Notes under the pieces: generated by a model | Databases searched by the model: none | Seen by the model: the letters and a program-made list of their open reading frames with translations, nothing else | What the model was told of the DNA's origin: nothing | In this document: positions 1 through 10,913 of the stretch, one piece after another | How the letters are laid out: every line of letters begins with the position of its first letter | Position numbering within the stretch: the first letter of the stretch is position 1 | Program-made: the position numbers and the translations under genes | From: Tricholoma matsutake | Taxonomy: Eukaryota; Basidiomycota; Agaricomycetes; Agaricales; Tricholomataceae | Reading direction: 5' to 3' | Length of the DNA: 64,000 nt | NCBI GenBank assembly: GCA_026075535.2 | Contig: AP026538.1 | Span: 6,138,001 to 6,202,000, forward strand

Positions 1-74
1 ATTCATCAGTACCCCAAATGTAATCCCAAACATATTTAGGCCACCTACTCCAATGACAGTCTAATGGGGAAGCT

Positions 75-818
75 TTACTTTTTGTTTGGGTTTGGGCAGT
101 CACCAGTGACATGGCTTGCATTTGAGCACTTGGAGCAGACATGCAGGTAGCTACAGGTGGTGGCTGCATTAGGGCACCTGCATTCATTCCACCTTTGGCA
201 GGGTGCACTGCGACGATGGTTGGTGAGCTGTCAAGGTTTAGACTCTGAAGGTTAGAGCGTGGAGGCATTGATTGGGTTGTGGATCCACTGGATCTGTAAA
301 TCTGTGAACTCTGTGGGGTTTGACAATTTGAGGCCGCGTCGCAGTGCAACTCTGATGCGAACAGCTTGGTTGTAACTGATGGCTCAAGAGTGGAATTTGG
401 CTGGTAAGGAGGCAAAGAACTGCTGGATATGTTTGCCATACAAGAGAGGTTCCTGTTGGCAGTGCTTGAAGATGAACAGGGTGGCCTCAACCAAGGCTTC
501 CCATGCGATGACCCAGTTCCCATGGGACTTGACAATCTTTGCTGGAGTGGACGAGCCATGTAACAGCTCAATGTGTTTCCCAAGCTCGACTGTCTCACAA
601 TTATCATGGGTGATGGTGTAGAGGTTGGAGAAGACGTGGTCGAGGTTGATGGCATTTCCACTGAGGAGGCTGAGCCACTCAGACTGAGGGAACTGAGGAA
701 TGGGCCAATTGCTGTTGAGCAGCAATGATCTCGTCCTTTTGATATCCCGAGAGAAATTCTCAAGTAAAGACTGGGTTTTCTGTAGGGATGGTGATAAGGT
801 CAAGGATGCAATTGCCAC
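75..818 (-). pseudogene. Gag-like retroelement protein, C-terminal half (split gene X)
   Basis: This is the 3' half of a minus-strand gene cut by the nested LTR block that starts at 819; the 5' half lies at 11935-12466. The readable part (857-384) has the pattern FPQSEWLSLLSG...LDHVF and an HGNWVIAW segment, which I recall from an abundant family of agaricomycete retroelement gag-like proteins. Reading on in the same frame through stops at about 381, 252 and 234, the C-terminus carries a CCCH-type finger (CX7CX6CX3H, about 203-141) followed at once by a CX2CX4HX4C zinc knuckle (about 140-99). A TAA at 75-77 ends it. Nucleic-acid binding is inferred from the fingers. The retroelement superfamily is not certain; DIRS-like and LTR origins are both possible, and the pol gene would lie left of the window. 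Confidence 0.6.
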
Positions 819-863
819 TGATAGGTCCACCTTGTCGTTCAAGCTCAGAGAACACATCTACAA
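819..863 (+). repeat. Solo LTR1, left fragment
   Basis: The fragment begins TGATAGGTCCACC, as does the 5' LTR of element C at 40538, and stops after 45 bp where LTR2 is inserted. The remainder is 10914-11934. The flanks of the whole LTR1 (CCAC left, CTGT right) no longer match, so its target duplication has decayed or been lost. Confidence 0.65.
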
Positions 864-940
864 TGATAGGTACACCTTGCACTTTAAGCTCTGGGAATGT
901 CTCCAAATGCATTGACACATCACCACACACACTCCCAACC
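864..940 (+). repeat. Solo LTR2, first fragment
   Basis: The LTR starts TGATAGGTACACC. The 4 bp before it (ACAA, 860-863) recur right after the LTR2 end at 10910-10913, which gives a clean target-site duplication inside LTR1. It is the same family as the LTRs of element C. It is cut at 940 by insertion of chromovirus A. Confidence 0.8.
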
Positions 941-1366
941 TATAAGGGCAACCTAAGCCTCTAGCAAAGGGAAATCCGAAGTTAAAATTATACTACATAA
1001 TACAGGCATTGGGGACACACCTAGCAAAGGGAAATCCAAAGAGAAAACTCTAAGGATCCCCTTGCTGGTGCCCAGTATATGTGAAGACGACAAAAATCAA
1101 ATATAACCTAAAAATAGAAAAAGGCGGAGATAGGTGGATCAAGGCTGCTGAATGACATCATACCAAGGGGTATGTGTTGGAAGGGGTACTCCGCCTCTAA
1201 ATATAAAAGTGTCAACATGTACAAACATGATAGCAAGGGAAAATTAGTAATAAAATCCGGAAAAATCATAGAAAATGAAGAATAGAAGGAAATGAGGTGG
1301 GGAAAAATATAGGACGAACATAAAAAATAGGAAAAACACACAGGGCACCCCCCTAGTCCCCTTACA
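941..1366 (-). repeat. 3' LTR of chromovirus A
   Basis: This 426-bp LTR is nearly identical to 8339-8764. On the minus strand it begins TGTAAGGGG and ends CCCTTATA, so the termini are TG...TA rather than TG...CA. Confidence 0.9.
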
Positions 1367-1380
1367 TCACCCCCTCTCTA
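1367..1380 (-). promoter_or_regulatory. Polypurine tract of chromovirus A
   Basis: The minus strand reads TAGAGAGGGGGTGA and lies almost directly against the 3' LTR, the expected plus-strand primer position. It overlaps the end of pol, whose stop codon is at 1378-1380. Confidence 0.7.
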
Positions 1381-2766
1381 AGATGCATCGCCCTGATGCA
1401 TTTGAAATTGCATACGACCAAAGTCCGTGACTTGAATGCGACGCGGTGCAGCAGTGTGCTGTCGGTGGAATTCCTTGATTAACTGAGGGGCATTTATGTC
1501 AGACTCTTTGACCCATGAGTTCTCCTCATACCCATAACCCTTCCAATGTACCAAATACTGGAGTTTTCCTCGACGCAAATGGCTGTCCAAGATTGACTCG
1601 ACTTCGTATTGGGGTTCTCCCTTGATCACTGTAGGTGGTGGTGGTGGGTGTGAATGGCATCCCGGGACCGGATCTGGGGGAGCTGGAAGCAATTTGATGA
1701 CATGGAAGATGGGATGGAGTCTGGACATGGAGGCTGGGAGGCATAGACGATAGGCATGCGTTCCAATGCACTTGACAATGGGGAAAGGTCCCAAGAAGCG
1801 ATGAGCGAGTTTCTTGGATGGACATGTAGTGGAGATGTCACTGGAGTCAAGATAAACTCGATCACCAACCTTGTACTGAGGGGTTGGGGAGTGGCGTTGG
1901 TTGTAAAATCGCACCATGTCGTCCTTCGCCTTTGCTAAGGCTGCCCTTGCCTCCTCCAAGCTATCCCTCATGTGTTCTGTGAACTCATTCACCGTCTCAA
2001 TGTGTGAGGGAGTTTGGTGAGGTTCAAATCCCATGTGTGGATGTCATCCAGTGTCTAAGAGGAAAGGAGTCTGTTGAGTGGAAGCATGGACATGGTTGTT
2101 GTATCTGAACTCGGCCAAAGGAAGGAGATCATCCCAATCGTCCTGGCATTCATTGACAAAGAGGTGGATGTACTGCTCCAGTTCCTGGTTGACTCGCTCC
2201 GTCTGGCCATCAGTTTGTGGGTGATAAGCAGTTGAAGTGAGGAGTTTGATCCCCAGGAGTCGGTACAGCTCATGAGTGAACTCTGCCATGAACTGAGGGC
2301 CACAATCCGAGAGGAAGGCACCAGAAAGTCCATGTAATTTCCACACATGGTGGAGGTAGAGTCGAGCAGCACCTAGGGCACTGACAGTGGTGTGAGTTGG
2401 AATGAAGTGAGCACGTTTTCCCACTGAGTCAACTGTGCACATCACCGCATCAAACCCATTTGACTCTGGCAATTCCACCACAAAGTCGACGCTGATGACA
2501 TCCCAACGACTCTCTGGAACAGGAAGAGGGTGTAGCTCACCAATAGGCTTGCGACAAGGAACCTTGGTGCATAAGCAAAGGTCACAAGTGCGACAATACT
2601 GACCAATGAGCTGTGACATTTGTGGCCACCAATAGTTCCCTGAGGTGAGCTCCAAGGTCTTCCAGCATCTGGGGTGGCCAGCAATCTGTGAGTCATGGTG
2701 TTGGGATATGATGCGCCAGCGAAGGTCTGGGTCATTGGGAACATAGATGTGATCCCTGAAATACAA
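1378..2766 (-). pseudogene. Integrase with C-terminal chromodomain (element A pol 3' part)
   Basis: The N-terminal zinc-binding segment shows a histidine pair followed by CX2C. The catalytic core has Asp in SVDFV, Asp in SDCGPQF and Glu in GQTERVNQELE, so the DDE triad is present. The last 60 residues form a chromodomain (YEVESILDS...YLVHWKGYG...W), which in chromoviruses steers integration to marked chromatin. One TGA (2046-2044) splits the frame between the catalytic core and the C-terminal domain; reading frame and homology continue unchanged across it. Without that stop the integrase region would be uninterrupted for about 460 residues. Confidence 0.85.
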
Positions 2767-3494
2767 TAAGTCCTCCTTTTCAGCCCACTCTGCTGCACGT
2801 AAGGAAAGGGTCGATCCCTTCCTCAGTTCTTTAACAGCTCAGGCGACAACATCCTCATGTAAACCACTATGGTTTGCGCGATGAATGTCACGTAGGATGT
2901 CCCGCTCCTCGCCCTGGGGTGCAATGCCATCCAGTGCCCAAATGGTGAACAGGTCTGGCTGCAACAGCACAATGTTTTGGTTGTCACCACTGCCATCCCC
3001 ATGGTCTGCACGTCGGGATAGGGCATCGGTCTTCCCCATGCTGCTACCTGGACGGTGGTGCAAGGAGAAGTCAAATCTAGATAGATACAGGGACCAACGA
3101 GCTTGACAATGGTTCAATTTCTTGGCCGTCATGAAGTACTTGAGATTCTTGTGATCCGTCCAAATTTCCACCTTGTGTTGGGCACCCTCGAGGAAGTGTT
3201 GCCACTCCTCAAGCGCACGCATTATCGCCAACATCTCCTTGTCATGGATCTCGTAGTTTCGCTCTACAGCACTAAGGCTTTTGGAGTAGAACACAACAGG
3301 ATGCCACTTCTGGTCCTCCGGAGACTGCTGAGACAACATGGCACCCATCCAAAGTCAGAACTGTCAGCTTCTACATGAAAAGGACGCGAATCATCAGCAA
3401 AGGTAAGGATCGGAGCAGAAGTGACCATCTCCTTAAGCTTTTTGAATGCCTCCTGTTGTGCATTATCCCACCTCCATGCCTCCTTTCCTGTCAA
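2767..3494 (-). pseudogene. RT connection and RNase H domain (element A)
   Basis: Two overlapping frames carry the region. The upstream piece has ADSSDFG, the first RNase H aspartate segment. The downstream piece has YEIHDKEMLAIMRALEEW and WTDHKNL, the Glu and Asp motifs typical of Ty3/Gypsy RNase H, followed by HHRPGSSMGKTDALSR. At least one frameshift near 3345 and stops around 2838 separate it from integrase. The protein would degrade RNA in the RNA-DNA hybrid; this copy cannot make it in one piece. Confidence 0.8.
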
Positions 3495-4614
3495 GTCAAA
3501 CAGTGGTCATGCATGATGTGAGAAATCCTTGATAAAATGCTGATAGAAATTGATGAAGCCCAGGAAAGACTGCACCTCCTTCTTGTTCGTGGGTGTCGGC
3601 CAAGCTGTGACCCCTTACCTTGATAGGATCCATCTCCACTTGACCCTCTGAGATAATCAGGCTGAGGTACTCGATCTTGGTCCTTTCGATAATCAGGCTG
3701 AGGTACTCGATCTTGGTCCTTTCGAACTTGCATTTGTCCTGACGAAGGTAGAGTTTGTACCATCGAAGTCGCTCTAGGATGAGGCGCATGATGCAATGGT
3801 GCTCTTCAACCATGCGAGTGAAGATGAGGATGTCGTTGAGATAGATGCAGACAACGCCTTCGAGGATGAGGTCGTGGAAGATGTCGTTCATCATGGTCTG
3901 AAAGGTGGCAGGGCTATTAGTAAGGCCAAAGAACATGACAAGCAGTTCAAAAAGACCATGGTTGGTACGAAAGGCTGCCTTCCACTCATCTCCCTCCTTT
4001 ATCCTCACATTATTATAGCCCCAACAGACATCGAGCTTGGTGAAGTATCGGGCTCCATGGAGCTGGTTTACGAGTTCAGAGATGAGGGGTAGTGGGTAGC
4101 GATTTTTGACCGTGATGTTGTTGAGCCTTCTGTAGTCTTGAACTGGTCAAAGTGAGCCATCCTTCTTCTTGACAAAGAAAAAGGGAGAGGCCATGGGTGA
4201 CTTTGATGGTCGAATACGTCCAGAGGCCAGGTGCTCATCGATGAACTGGTCAAGCTGCCATTGTTCTTCCAGAGAGAGAGGATAGACCTTGCAGGATGAA
4301 GGGGTTGCGCCGGGGGTGAGTTCGATCGCGTGATCCCATGGCTTGCATGCAGGAAGAGAGTCAAATGACTCCTTGGAGAACACATCTTCAAACTCATGGA
4401 GATGAGGGAGTAAGGAGTTAGTAGAGGATTTAGCAGCATTGTTTTTGTGGAAGGCCTCGGCGAGGCATTGGGATATGTTTGATGTGGCACACACCTCATG
4501 CGATGAGCGAATCGCAGTGTAGAAGATCCGATCACCCTCCTCCACTTCCTCTGGGTCCTCATCATCATCATCATCTGAGTCCGGCATTAGATCAGGAACC
4601 CCTTCCAATTCCAC
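3495..4614 (-). pseudogene. Reverse transcriptase (element A)
   Basis: The palm is clear: [20 protein letters not shown], then [33 protein letters not shown], and the catalytic box, which reads YLND instead of YLDD. The change of the first Asp to Asn corresponds to CGA to CAA in the DNA and would inactivate the enzyme. A TGA near 4149 sits where the family has arginine before PVQDYR. A 36-bp in-frame duplication lies in the thumb side. The start is not meaningful, because RT is part of a longer polyprotein. Confidence 0.85.
3652..3723 (-). repeat. 36-bp tandem duplication inside RT
   Basis: Two identical 36-bp units (3652-3687 and 3688-3723) duplicate the 12 residues [12 protein letters not shown] in frame, just past the palm domain. 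Identity of the two units implies a recent event or conversion. Confidence 0.95.
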
Positions 4615-5312
4615 TTCAGGTATAGGCAGGGGTCCAGCATGACACTTCTGAGTACATCATATTGCTGCCTTCTGTCCATGATGTTCTTGCCTGGCTTCTG
4701 TGAAACACATCCGACAGCGGGATGGACATCGGCTCATGGTAACCTCCCCAGTATGCCAGTCAACCTCTGGGTTATGGTCTCGAAGCCATGGATAACCCAA
4801 AATCACCTTTTGCTTTCCTAATTGAGTGACAGCAAAAAGGGCATGCTCACTATGATCTTTGTAATGGAGAACCAGGTCTGCAACCTCTCAGATGGCACCA
4901 GCTTCATTTGGTGATCCATCCACATTATATACAGGTATCGGACATGAGAGTGAGCAAGTATTTAGGCAATGTTGTTGTACCAGATGGGAATCGATGAAGA
5001 GACCAGTCGCACCAGAGTCCAGGAGTGCAGAGACACCAAGTATCTGTCCAGTGTTGGTCGTCTGCAGTTCGATGGCTAGGTTTAAGGAATGTGCAGAGGG
5101 AGTGGATGCCACAATATACTTGCGTGGTAGTTTACACTCCCATGATTTAATTTTGGGACGTGGAGTAGAAGGAGAGATGGGGAGAGCAGGTACGTCTTTA
5201 GCCAACTTCGAAGGGTCAGAGAGGGGAGCAGTCACAGAAATGGATTCATTCTCTGGGGATTCAACTGACAAGACTTCAAAGTGGTTATGGACAGGTAGTG
5301 AGGGCATACGAT
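4615..5312 (-). pseudogene. Aspartic protease and linker to RT (element A)
   Basis: The retropepsin motif LLDSGATGLFIDS is at about 5038-5000, followed by NVDGSPNEAGAI and, in the same frame through one stop at about 4890, a VILGYPWL-type flap/dimer segment. Downstream is a Cys-rich patch and an acidic linker (runs of Asp/Glu near 4560-4590) leading to RT. Function in the element: processing of Gag-Pol. Stops and frame changes break it. Confidence 0.75.
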
Positions 5313-6468
5313 TCACTCACTGTGAATAGGAAAATCCTGCTCCTCTACAACTTCCAACTTAATCTCCTCTGCAACTTGATCCTTCACTTCCTCAACATCT
5401 ACAAGTGCCAACAAGTCTTGCAGGAGTTCATCTCGTCCCTTGGGGGTGAGCATGTGGATATCCTGATGATGGGGACATGCTCCAGCCCTGTGTCCAGTTT
5501 CCCCACAATGGTAGCAGAGATCCAACTTACGTGCACGGCTGTGGGCTGCATCAACATCCGTTGGTACTGGGACATTGATGGCTGGTGTGGGAGTTTGACA
5601 AACAGGAATGGGGTTAGGGTGGGGAAGGCTTCAATTGAAGGTGTAGGGCATATGAGTGGTATTCAGAGCATGGAATGCAGCATTAAACGCCACATTTGTG
5701 AGTCAGTTCTCATCATAGAGTGAAGCAGCTTCATACCAAGCAAAGATATCATCGTCCACTGGGTGTCCTTCCAACATCTGTGCAATCTGGTCCTGAATTT
5801 CTCAGTTGAGCCCCCATCGGAACTTCACCACCACTGGTAACCCACTCCCATATCCTGCCATGTCCACCAAATCCTTGAACTCATCGATATAGTTGGCCAC
5901 GGATCAACGTCCCTGGTGGTAAGTGGATGACTCAAGTCGTGTCACTGCTCGGTGGTGTTCATTGAGGGGACAAAAGTGGTGTACAAACTCAGCTCGAAAG
6001 TCACCCCAAGTGGAGAAGGGTAGAGAACTGAGTTCTTTAGTTTGATGCAGGATACGGTCCACATAGAGATAGGCGCGTTCAGATTTCATGTATGTGAAGG
6101 CCCAATAAATTTTTGCAGCCTCATCGACGAATTGATGCAACTGGAGACTGATGTATAACTCACAGGAATTAAGGAATGCATGTCCCTGCGCACGTGCACC
6201 ATTAAATTCAGCGGGGGGGGGATGGTTTGATCTGGGCGCATTCCTTAGTGGACGCGTTTGGCAGAACGTCATTGTTGGGTGCACTTGGAGTCGTAAAGGG
6301 GGAACTATTGGTCGTGGGGTTAGTCTGGAGGGTCCTAACAAAGTTTTCGATCATAGATTTAAGCGAGTTGATTTGTGCACGCATTCCGGAAACGTCGCTT
6401 TCAAGCGCGTCGAAATGTTCTGATGTGTCCATGTCGCTAGGGGGCGCGTTTGGCGAAAATGGTGGCAT
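5313..6468 (-). pseudogene. Gag with zinc knuckle (element A)
   Basis: The capsid-like region contains an AEFNGARAQGHAFLNSCELYI segment and a long helical stretch. Near the 3' end is CYHCGETGHRAGACPHH, a CX2CX4HX4C nucleocapsid knuckle (about 5515-5470). The first ATG in frame is at 6468; the homologous frame is open further upstream but without ATG. A run of nine G (6212-6220) against eight in the second gag copy shifts the frame. Stops at about 5905 and 5800 add further damage. Confidence 0.8.
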
Positions 6469-6598
6469 AATAAAGGTGAGATTATCTGGAACGGTGTGTA
6501 GGGACTCTGTGGAGCTTTGGGAAGCATCGTCCAGTCTGTACCTGCCTATCTTGGGCAGTGCATTCGCAATTTTCAGGCCTTAGGGGAGAGTTTTCTAC

Positions 6599-6810
6599 TA
6601 TAAGGGCAACCTAAGCCTCTAGCAAAGGGAAATCTGAAGAGAAAACTCTAAGGATCCCCTTGCTGATGCCCAGTATATGTGAAGACAACAAAAATCAAAT
6701 ATAACCTAAAAATAGAAAAAGGCGGAGATAGGCAGATCAAGGCCACCAAATGACATCATACCAAGGGGTAGGTGTCAGAAGGGGTACTCCACAGAGCACC
6801 CCCCCTTACA
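6599..6810 (-). repeat. Internally deleted LTR inside element A
   Basis: Both ends match the 426-bp LTR (TATAAGGGC... to ...CCCTTACA), but two internal blocks are missing, leaving 212 bp. It lies just upstream of the full gag, so it acts as the 5' LTR of the autonomous body. It is at the same time the 3' LTR of the short unit 6599-8764. Confidence 0.9.
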
Positions 6811-7535
6811 GATACCCTCTATAGAACATACAGTAGGGGTTTCAGGAGTATTGGAAATGCAAGGGGGGACAGAGTCACTCCACATCTCCAAAGGATCAGG
6901 GCACATGAGGTCACTAGAGGGGGGAGTGGAGATTGATGGTGAATGCAATGGGTTCAAAGTAGGTGCAGCATGGGGCTGAGGAGCGCTAGCAGGCATATTA
7001 AGCTTGGCAATAGGTTTAGATGACTTGGATGGGCAAAGATTTGGACCATTTGGTGGTGGTGAGGATCGAGCATGGACCTGGTTGAGACTCCAAGAGGGCA
7101 CAAAGGTGCTATGTATATTTCCATAAGGTCCAGGTGACTGAAACATTTGATAACAATGGCAAAAGACGAGGACAAAAGGCAAAGAGATTGGTTTGAGGCA
7201 CTAAGTGGGGTCGCGGTGGGAATGAAAGAGCCATGCAACCGTCTCCACTATCATAGCTTTTATATCACATGTCTGCTCATGTGAAAAACATTATATTGCG
7301 TAGTGTATTGTAACTAGAGAAGGGTAGACATCGCTAATGAAGAATGCAACAGTAGCAAGCAAAGGCAGGTGTTGGTAGAATTCGGAGGACTATCAAAAGA
7401 GAAAGAGGGTAGTATGAAAGATAAAAGCAATTAAAGGGGTGATGAGCAACACCAATGATTAGCAAGCAAAGACAGTCATCAGAAGGTAGAATTTGGAGGA
7501 TGACTGAAAGAAGGCACTAAAGATAAGTAATGTGC
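6811..7535 (-). other. Non-homologous insert between the two gag copies of element A
   Basis: No pol or gag homology is visible. On the minus strand a proline- and serine-rich open stretch of 135 codons (7182-6775) runs into the LTR, and the last bases before the LTR (AGAGGGTATC) resemble a polypurine tract. A degenerate direct repeat (AGCAAGCAAAG...GAATT(C/T)GGAGGA) occurs twice between about 7350 and 7500. It may be captured foreign sequence in a non-autonomous element. I do not recognise a function. Confidence 0.5.
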
Positions 7536-8307
7536 AATCTGGTCCTGAATTTCTTGGTTGAGCCCCCGTCGGAACATCACCACCACTGGTAACCCACTCC
7601 CATATCCTGCCATCCTTGAACTCATCGATATAGTCGTCCATGGATCGACGTCCCTGGTGGTAAGTGGATGACTCAAGTTGTGTCACTGCTCGGTGGCATT
7701 CATTGAGGGGGCAGAAGTGGCATACAAACTCAGCTCGAAAGTCACCCCAAGTGGAGAAAGGTAGAGAACCGAGTTCTTTAGTTTGACGTAGGATACGGTC
7801 CACATAGAGATAGGCACGTTCAGATTTCATGTATGTGAAGGCCCAATAAATTTTTGCAGCCTCATTGACGAATTGATGTGACTGGAGACTAATGTATAAC
7901 TCACAGGAATTAAGGAATGCATGTCCCTGCGCACATGCACCATTAAATTCAGCGGGGGGGGACGGTTTGATCTGGGCATGTTCCTTAGTGGATGCGTTTG
8001 GCAAAACATCGTTGTTGGGTGCGCTTGGAGTCGTAAAGGGGGAACTATTGGTCGTAGGGTTAGCCTGGAGGGTCCTAACGAAGTTTTCAATCGTAGATTT
8101 AAGCGAGTTGATTTGCGCGCGCATTCTGGAAACATCGCTTTCAAGCGTGTCAAAGCATTCTGATGCATCCATGTCGCTAGGGAGTGCGTTTGGTGAAAAT
8201 GGCGGCGTAATAAAGGCGAGATTATCTGGAACGGTGTGTAGGGACTCTGTGGAGCTTTGGGAAGTGTCGTCCAGTCCGTACCTGCCTATCTTGGGCAGCG
8301 CGTTCAC
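7536..8307 (-). pseudogene. Second, truncated gag (element A composite)
   Basis: This piece is nearly identical to the full gag of the same element over about 250 codons, starting GTG-AAC-GCG just inside the 5' LTR leader; an ATG is only reached about 45 codons in. Relative to the other copy it lacks 11 bp near 7609, which shifts the frame, and homology ends near 7536. The zinc knuckle and all of pol are missing, as expected for a non-autonomous derivative. Confidence 0.8.
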
Positions 8308-8326
8308 AATTTTCGGGCCTTAGGGG

Positions 8327-8336
8327 AGAGTTTTCT
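8327..8336 (-). promoter_or_regulatory. Self-priming PBS candidate of element A
   Basis: Ten bases (AGAGTTTTCT on the + strand) start two bases inside the 5' LTR edge and are complementary to the predicted RNA 5' end within the same LTR (8440-8449). A TATA-like ATATAC lies about 28 bp upstream of that point (8473-8478). This is the arrangement of Tf1/sushi self-primed retrotransposons. No tRNA-type TGG start is present here. Confidence 0.6.
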
Positions 8337-8338
8337 AC

Positions 8339-8764
8339 TATAAGGGCAACCTAAGCCTCTAGCAAAGGGAAATCCGAAGTTAAAATTATACTACATAATA
8401 CAGGTATTGGGGACACACCTAGCAAAGGGAAATCCGAAGAGAAAACTCTAAGGATCCCCTTGCTGATGCCCAGTATATGTGAAGACGACAAAAATCAAAT
8501 ATAACCTAAAAATAGAAAAAGGCGGAGATAGGTGGATCAAGGCCGCCAAATGACATCATACCAAGGGGTATGTGTCGGAAGGGGTACTCCGCCTCTAAAT
8601 ATAAAAGTGTCAACATGTACAAACATGATAGCAAGGGAAAATTAGTAATAAAATCCGGAAAAATCATAGAAAATGAAGAATAGAAGGAAATGAGGTGGGG
8701 AAAAATATAGGACGAACATAAAAAATAGGAAAAACACACAGGGCACCCCCCTAGTCCCCTTACA
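8339..8764 (-). repeat. 5' LTR of chromovirus A
   Basis: This 426-bp LTR matches 941-1366 and is followed directly by the 5-bp duplication CAACC and by the interrupted LTR2. Confidence 0.9.
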
Positions 8765-9449
8765 CAACCCCTACAAACCCCTACAAACCCTGTGAGACCA
8801 CTCCAGAACTACTTCAAACAACTTCAAAAAATGACTTCGCAACACTTTGAGCAGGTTCGAACATCTTTGCAGCACCTCAAACATCTTTGGCTGCCATATA
8901 CCTATTGCACCACCCTTCAGATACATGCAGCACATCTTGTATGAGTTAGTGCACCGCATATTGAGCACCACCAGACATGAGGAGACATGATGATGGGATT
9001 TTAGGATGTAATTGTGGCGCTTTGATGTCTTGATGATATATTGGATCAATAGGACAGGTACCCATAATAAATCGTGACTCTATATGTTTCCCTTCTCATC
9101 TTCTTTCATTTATTTTATGATTTGCAAAGTTCTTTATTGTTTTATATCTTGCCTCATGTATGCCTCATGTTTTATTTCCTTTTAAGTACCATCTCTTCCA
9201 AACATATATAGCCTGGTACTAGCTACTTGGAAAGACAGAATAGATTGTCCTCTCACACCAATCGTCTGATTTAAGAGCAATTCTTTTGAGTCCAAGCCTC
9301 TCAACTTAGTCTCGAAGTTCAGTGTTTTATGCTGAACTTCTTTGAACTTCTCATACTAGCCTCTTGAAACTATCGTCTATCGTCTATCCCCTCTCAAAGC
9401 CCTTCTACATCCTTATAGTCTATCCTCAGCCTTCGTCGAAATCATCCGT
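8765..9449 (+). repeat. Solo LTR2, middle fragment
   Basis: The piece continues LTR2 after the element A insertion. It aligns by eye with 40611-41280 of the element C LTR, including CATGAGGAGACA, the promoter-like CATATATAG (about 9203-9211) and the TTGAGTCCAAG block. It is cut at 9449 by LTR3. Confidence 0.8.
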
Positions 9450-10654
9450 TGATAGGTTGTCCCCTTGGCTCAAAGGCCAATTCACCATTTCGGCCACATT
9501 CTAATCACATCAGATAACTCGCACGAGGTCCCAGAAGCAGCGCGACCACTCCCGACCAAGTCTACCAAGTGCGATATCGTATTGAACATGGTCGAGCATC
9601 GTCGAACATCATCGAGCATCGTCAAATGTGATCGAGCATCATATCGAACACGATCGAACATCGTCGAGCATCGTTGAATGCGGTCGAGCATCGTCGAGCA
9701 TCATCAAATATCATATTGAACATGATTGAGCATTGTCGAATATCGTATCGAATGTAGTCGAGCATTGTCGAACATCATCGAGCATCATCGATCGATATCG
9801 AGAGACTGTGAGCGACATTGGGTGCCACATTTGTTATCTATATGGTGGAATACCATGCGCCAGGAAGTATTCCAATTTGTGCTCAAACCTGCTGATAGTA
9901 GGTCAGCCTCGTTCCAAGTCCCTATTGCACACAGAACCAGCTGGACACATTATTGCGAGACTTAGCGCAGTTTATACACAAAGGACAGTCCCCTTTTAGT
10001 TCTATACCCTTTATTACTCTTTCATCATATGATATATATCTTTCTTGTTCGGATTCCAGTCTCCTTTTTGGCCTTGTGCCTTAACTCATATCTTTTGCCT
10101 CATGTTCTACACATGTTCTCTAGCCTTTTTAGGTACTTTCTTTATTTTATATAAAAAGATGTACTAGATACAAAGAAAAAGAAAGAAAGTCATCGTCTTC
10201 CTCCCAGATCACAGTGATTTGAGAGTACAGTTTAGTCTTATTCAGTCCAAAGTTTGGTGTTTTACGCTAAACTTCCTCGAAATTCCTCGAAATTCCTCGC
10301 ATTACGCTATTTTTGCTCTCGCTTCCCTCAATTAGCCTTTTCTTCACTTCTACTACTCATCTAGTCCCCCGATCTTGCATCCAAACATATCTGCGCACTC
10401 GAAATTCCTTGAAACCTCTTCGAAAAATATCATGACATCTCGAAAAGCATTGCAACATCTCGCAAATCATCGCAAGTCCTCGAAACACATTCTTTTAGCC
10501 TTGAACTGCTTTGACAAGCAGTTGTTTTATGACTATTTGATGGTCAGTCTGACAGGTGACATCTAGAGGGCCTTGCAACCTTCCTCTGACTCGTGTTATA
10601 CCATCTGAAGCCATTTTGTGGGTTTTGTTTGGGTTTCTGGGTTGAGCATCATCA
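9450..10654 (+). mobile_element. Solo LTR3 (1205 bp) with TSD CCGT
   Basis: It starts TGATAGG and ends AGCATCATCA. The 4-bp duplication CCGT is at 9446-9449 and 10655-10658. The layout parallels the element C LTR (decamer array, a TATAAAAAG box near 10150, then a block ending GTTTTACGCTAAACTTC), but the sequence is only distantly similar, so it is a sister subfamily. No internal region remains, consistent with LTR-LTR recombination. Confidence 0.8.
9582..9804 (+). repeat. Decamer array in LTR3 (about 21 units)
   Basis: Units follow the consensus TCGARCATCR with strict 10-bp spacing, interrupted a few times by a 2-bp TA. Many variant units differ by CG to TG or CA changes, so the array was once denser in CpG. 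Confidence 0.85.
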
Positions 10655-10909
10655 CCGTGTCCTCTATAAGCCCCTCAAACTTCTTCAAACATCTTTGAAC
10701 CTCTTTGAACTTTCCTCAAACATTATCACAGCACTTCGTACACTCTCGAACCTCATTGAACATCATCAGACCCTCTCTAAAGCCGTTTCCCTAACCTTGG
10801 GTAACAGTGGTGATATTTAGTACCACCTTGCAACCTTCCTCTAACCTGTGTTATACCATCCGAAGCCTTTTTGTGGGTTTTGTTTGGGTTTCCTGGTCGA
10901 GTATCATCA
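10655..10909 (+). repeat. Solo LTR2, last fragment
   Basis: It resumes LTR2 after LTR3 and carries the conserved end block GTGATATTTAGTACCACC...GAGTATCATCA also seen in element C. It is followed by the second ACAA duplication at 10910-10913. Confidence 0.8.
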
Positions 10910-10913
10910 ACAA

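Larger units (their letters stand above)
941..8764 (-). mobile_element. Chromovirus A: composite Ty3/Gypsy element with three LTRs
   Basis: The element is flanked by a perfect 5-bp target duplication CAACC (936-940 and 8765-8769) inside LTR2. On the minus strand it reads 5' LTR (8764-8339), a partial gag, a non-homologous stretch, an internally deleted LTR (6810-6599), then a full gag-protease-RT-RNase H-integrase-chromodomain body and the 3' LTR (1366-941). The outer LTRs are both 426 bp. A shared outer duplication with a third LTR inside suggests recombination between two copies, or an autonomous copy joined to a non-autonomous one. Confidence 0.9.
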
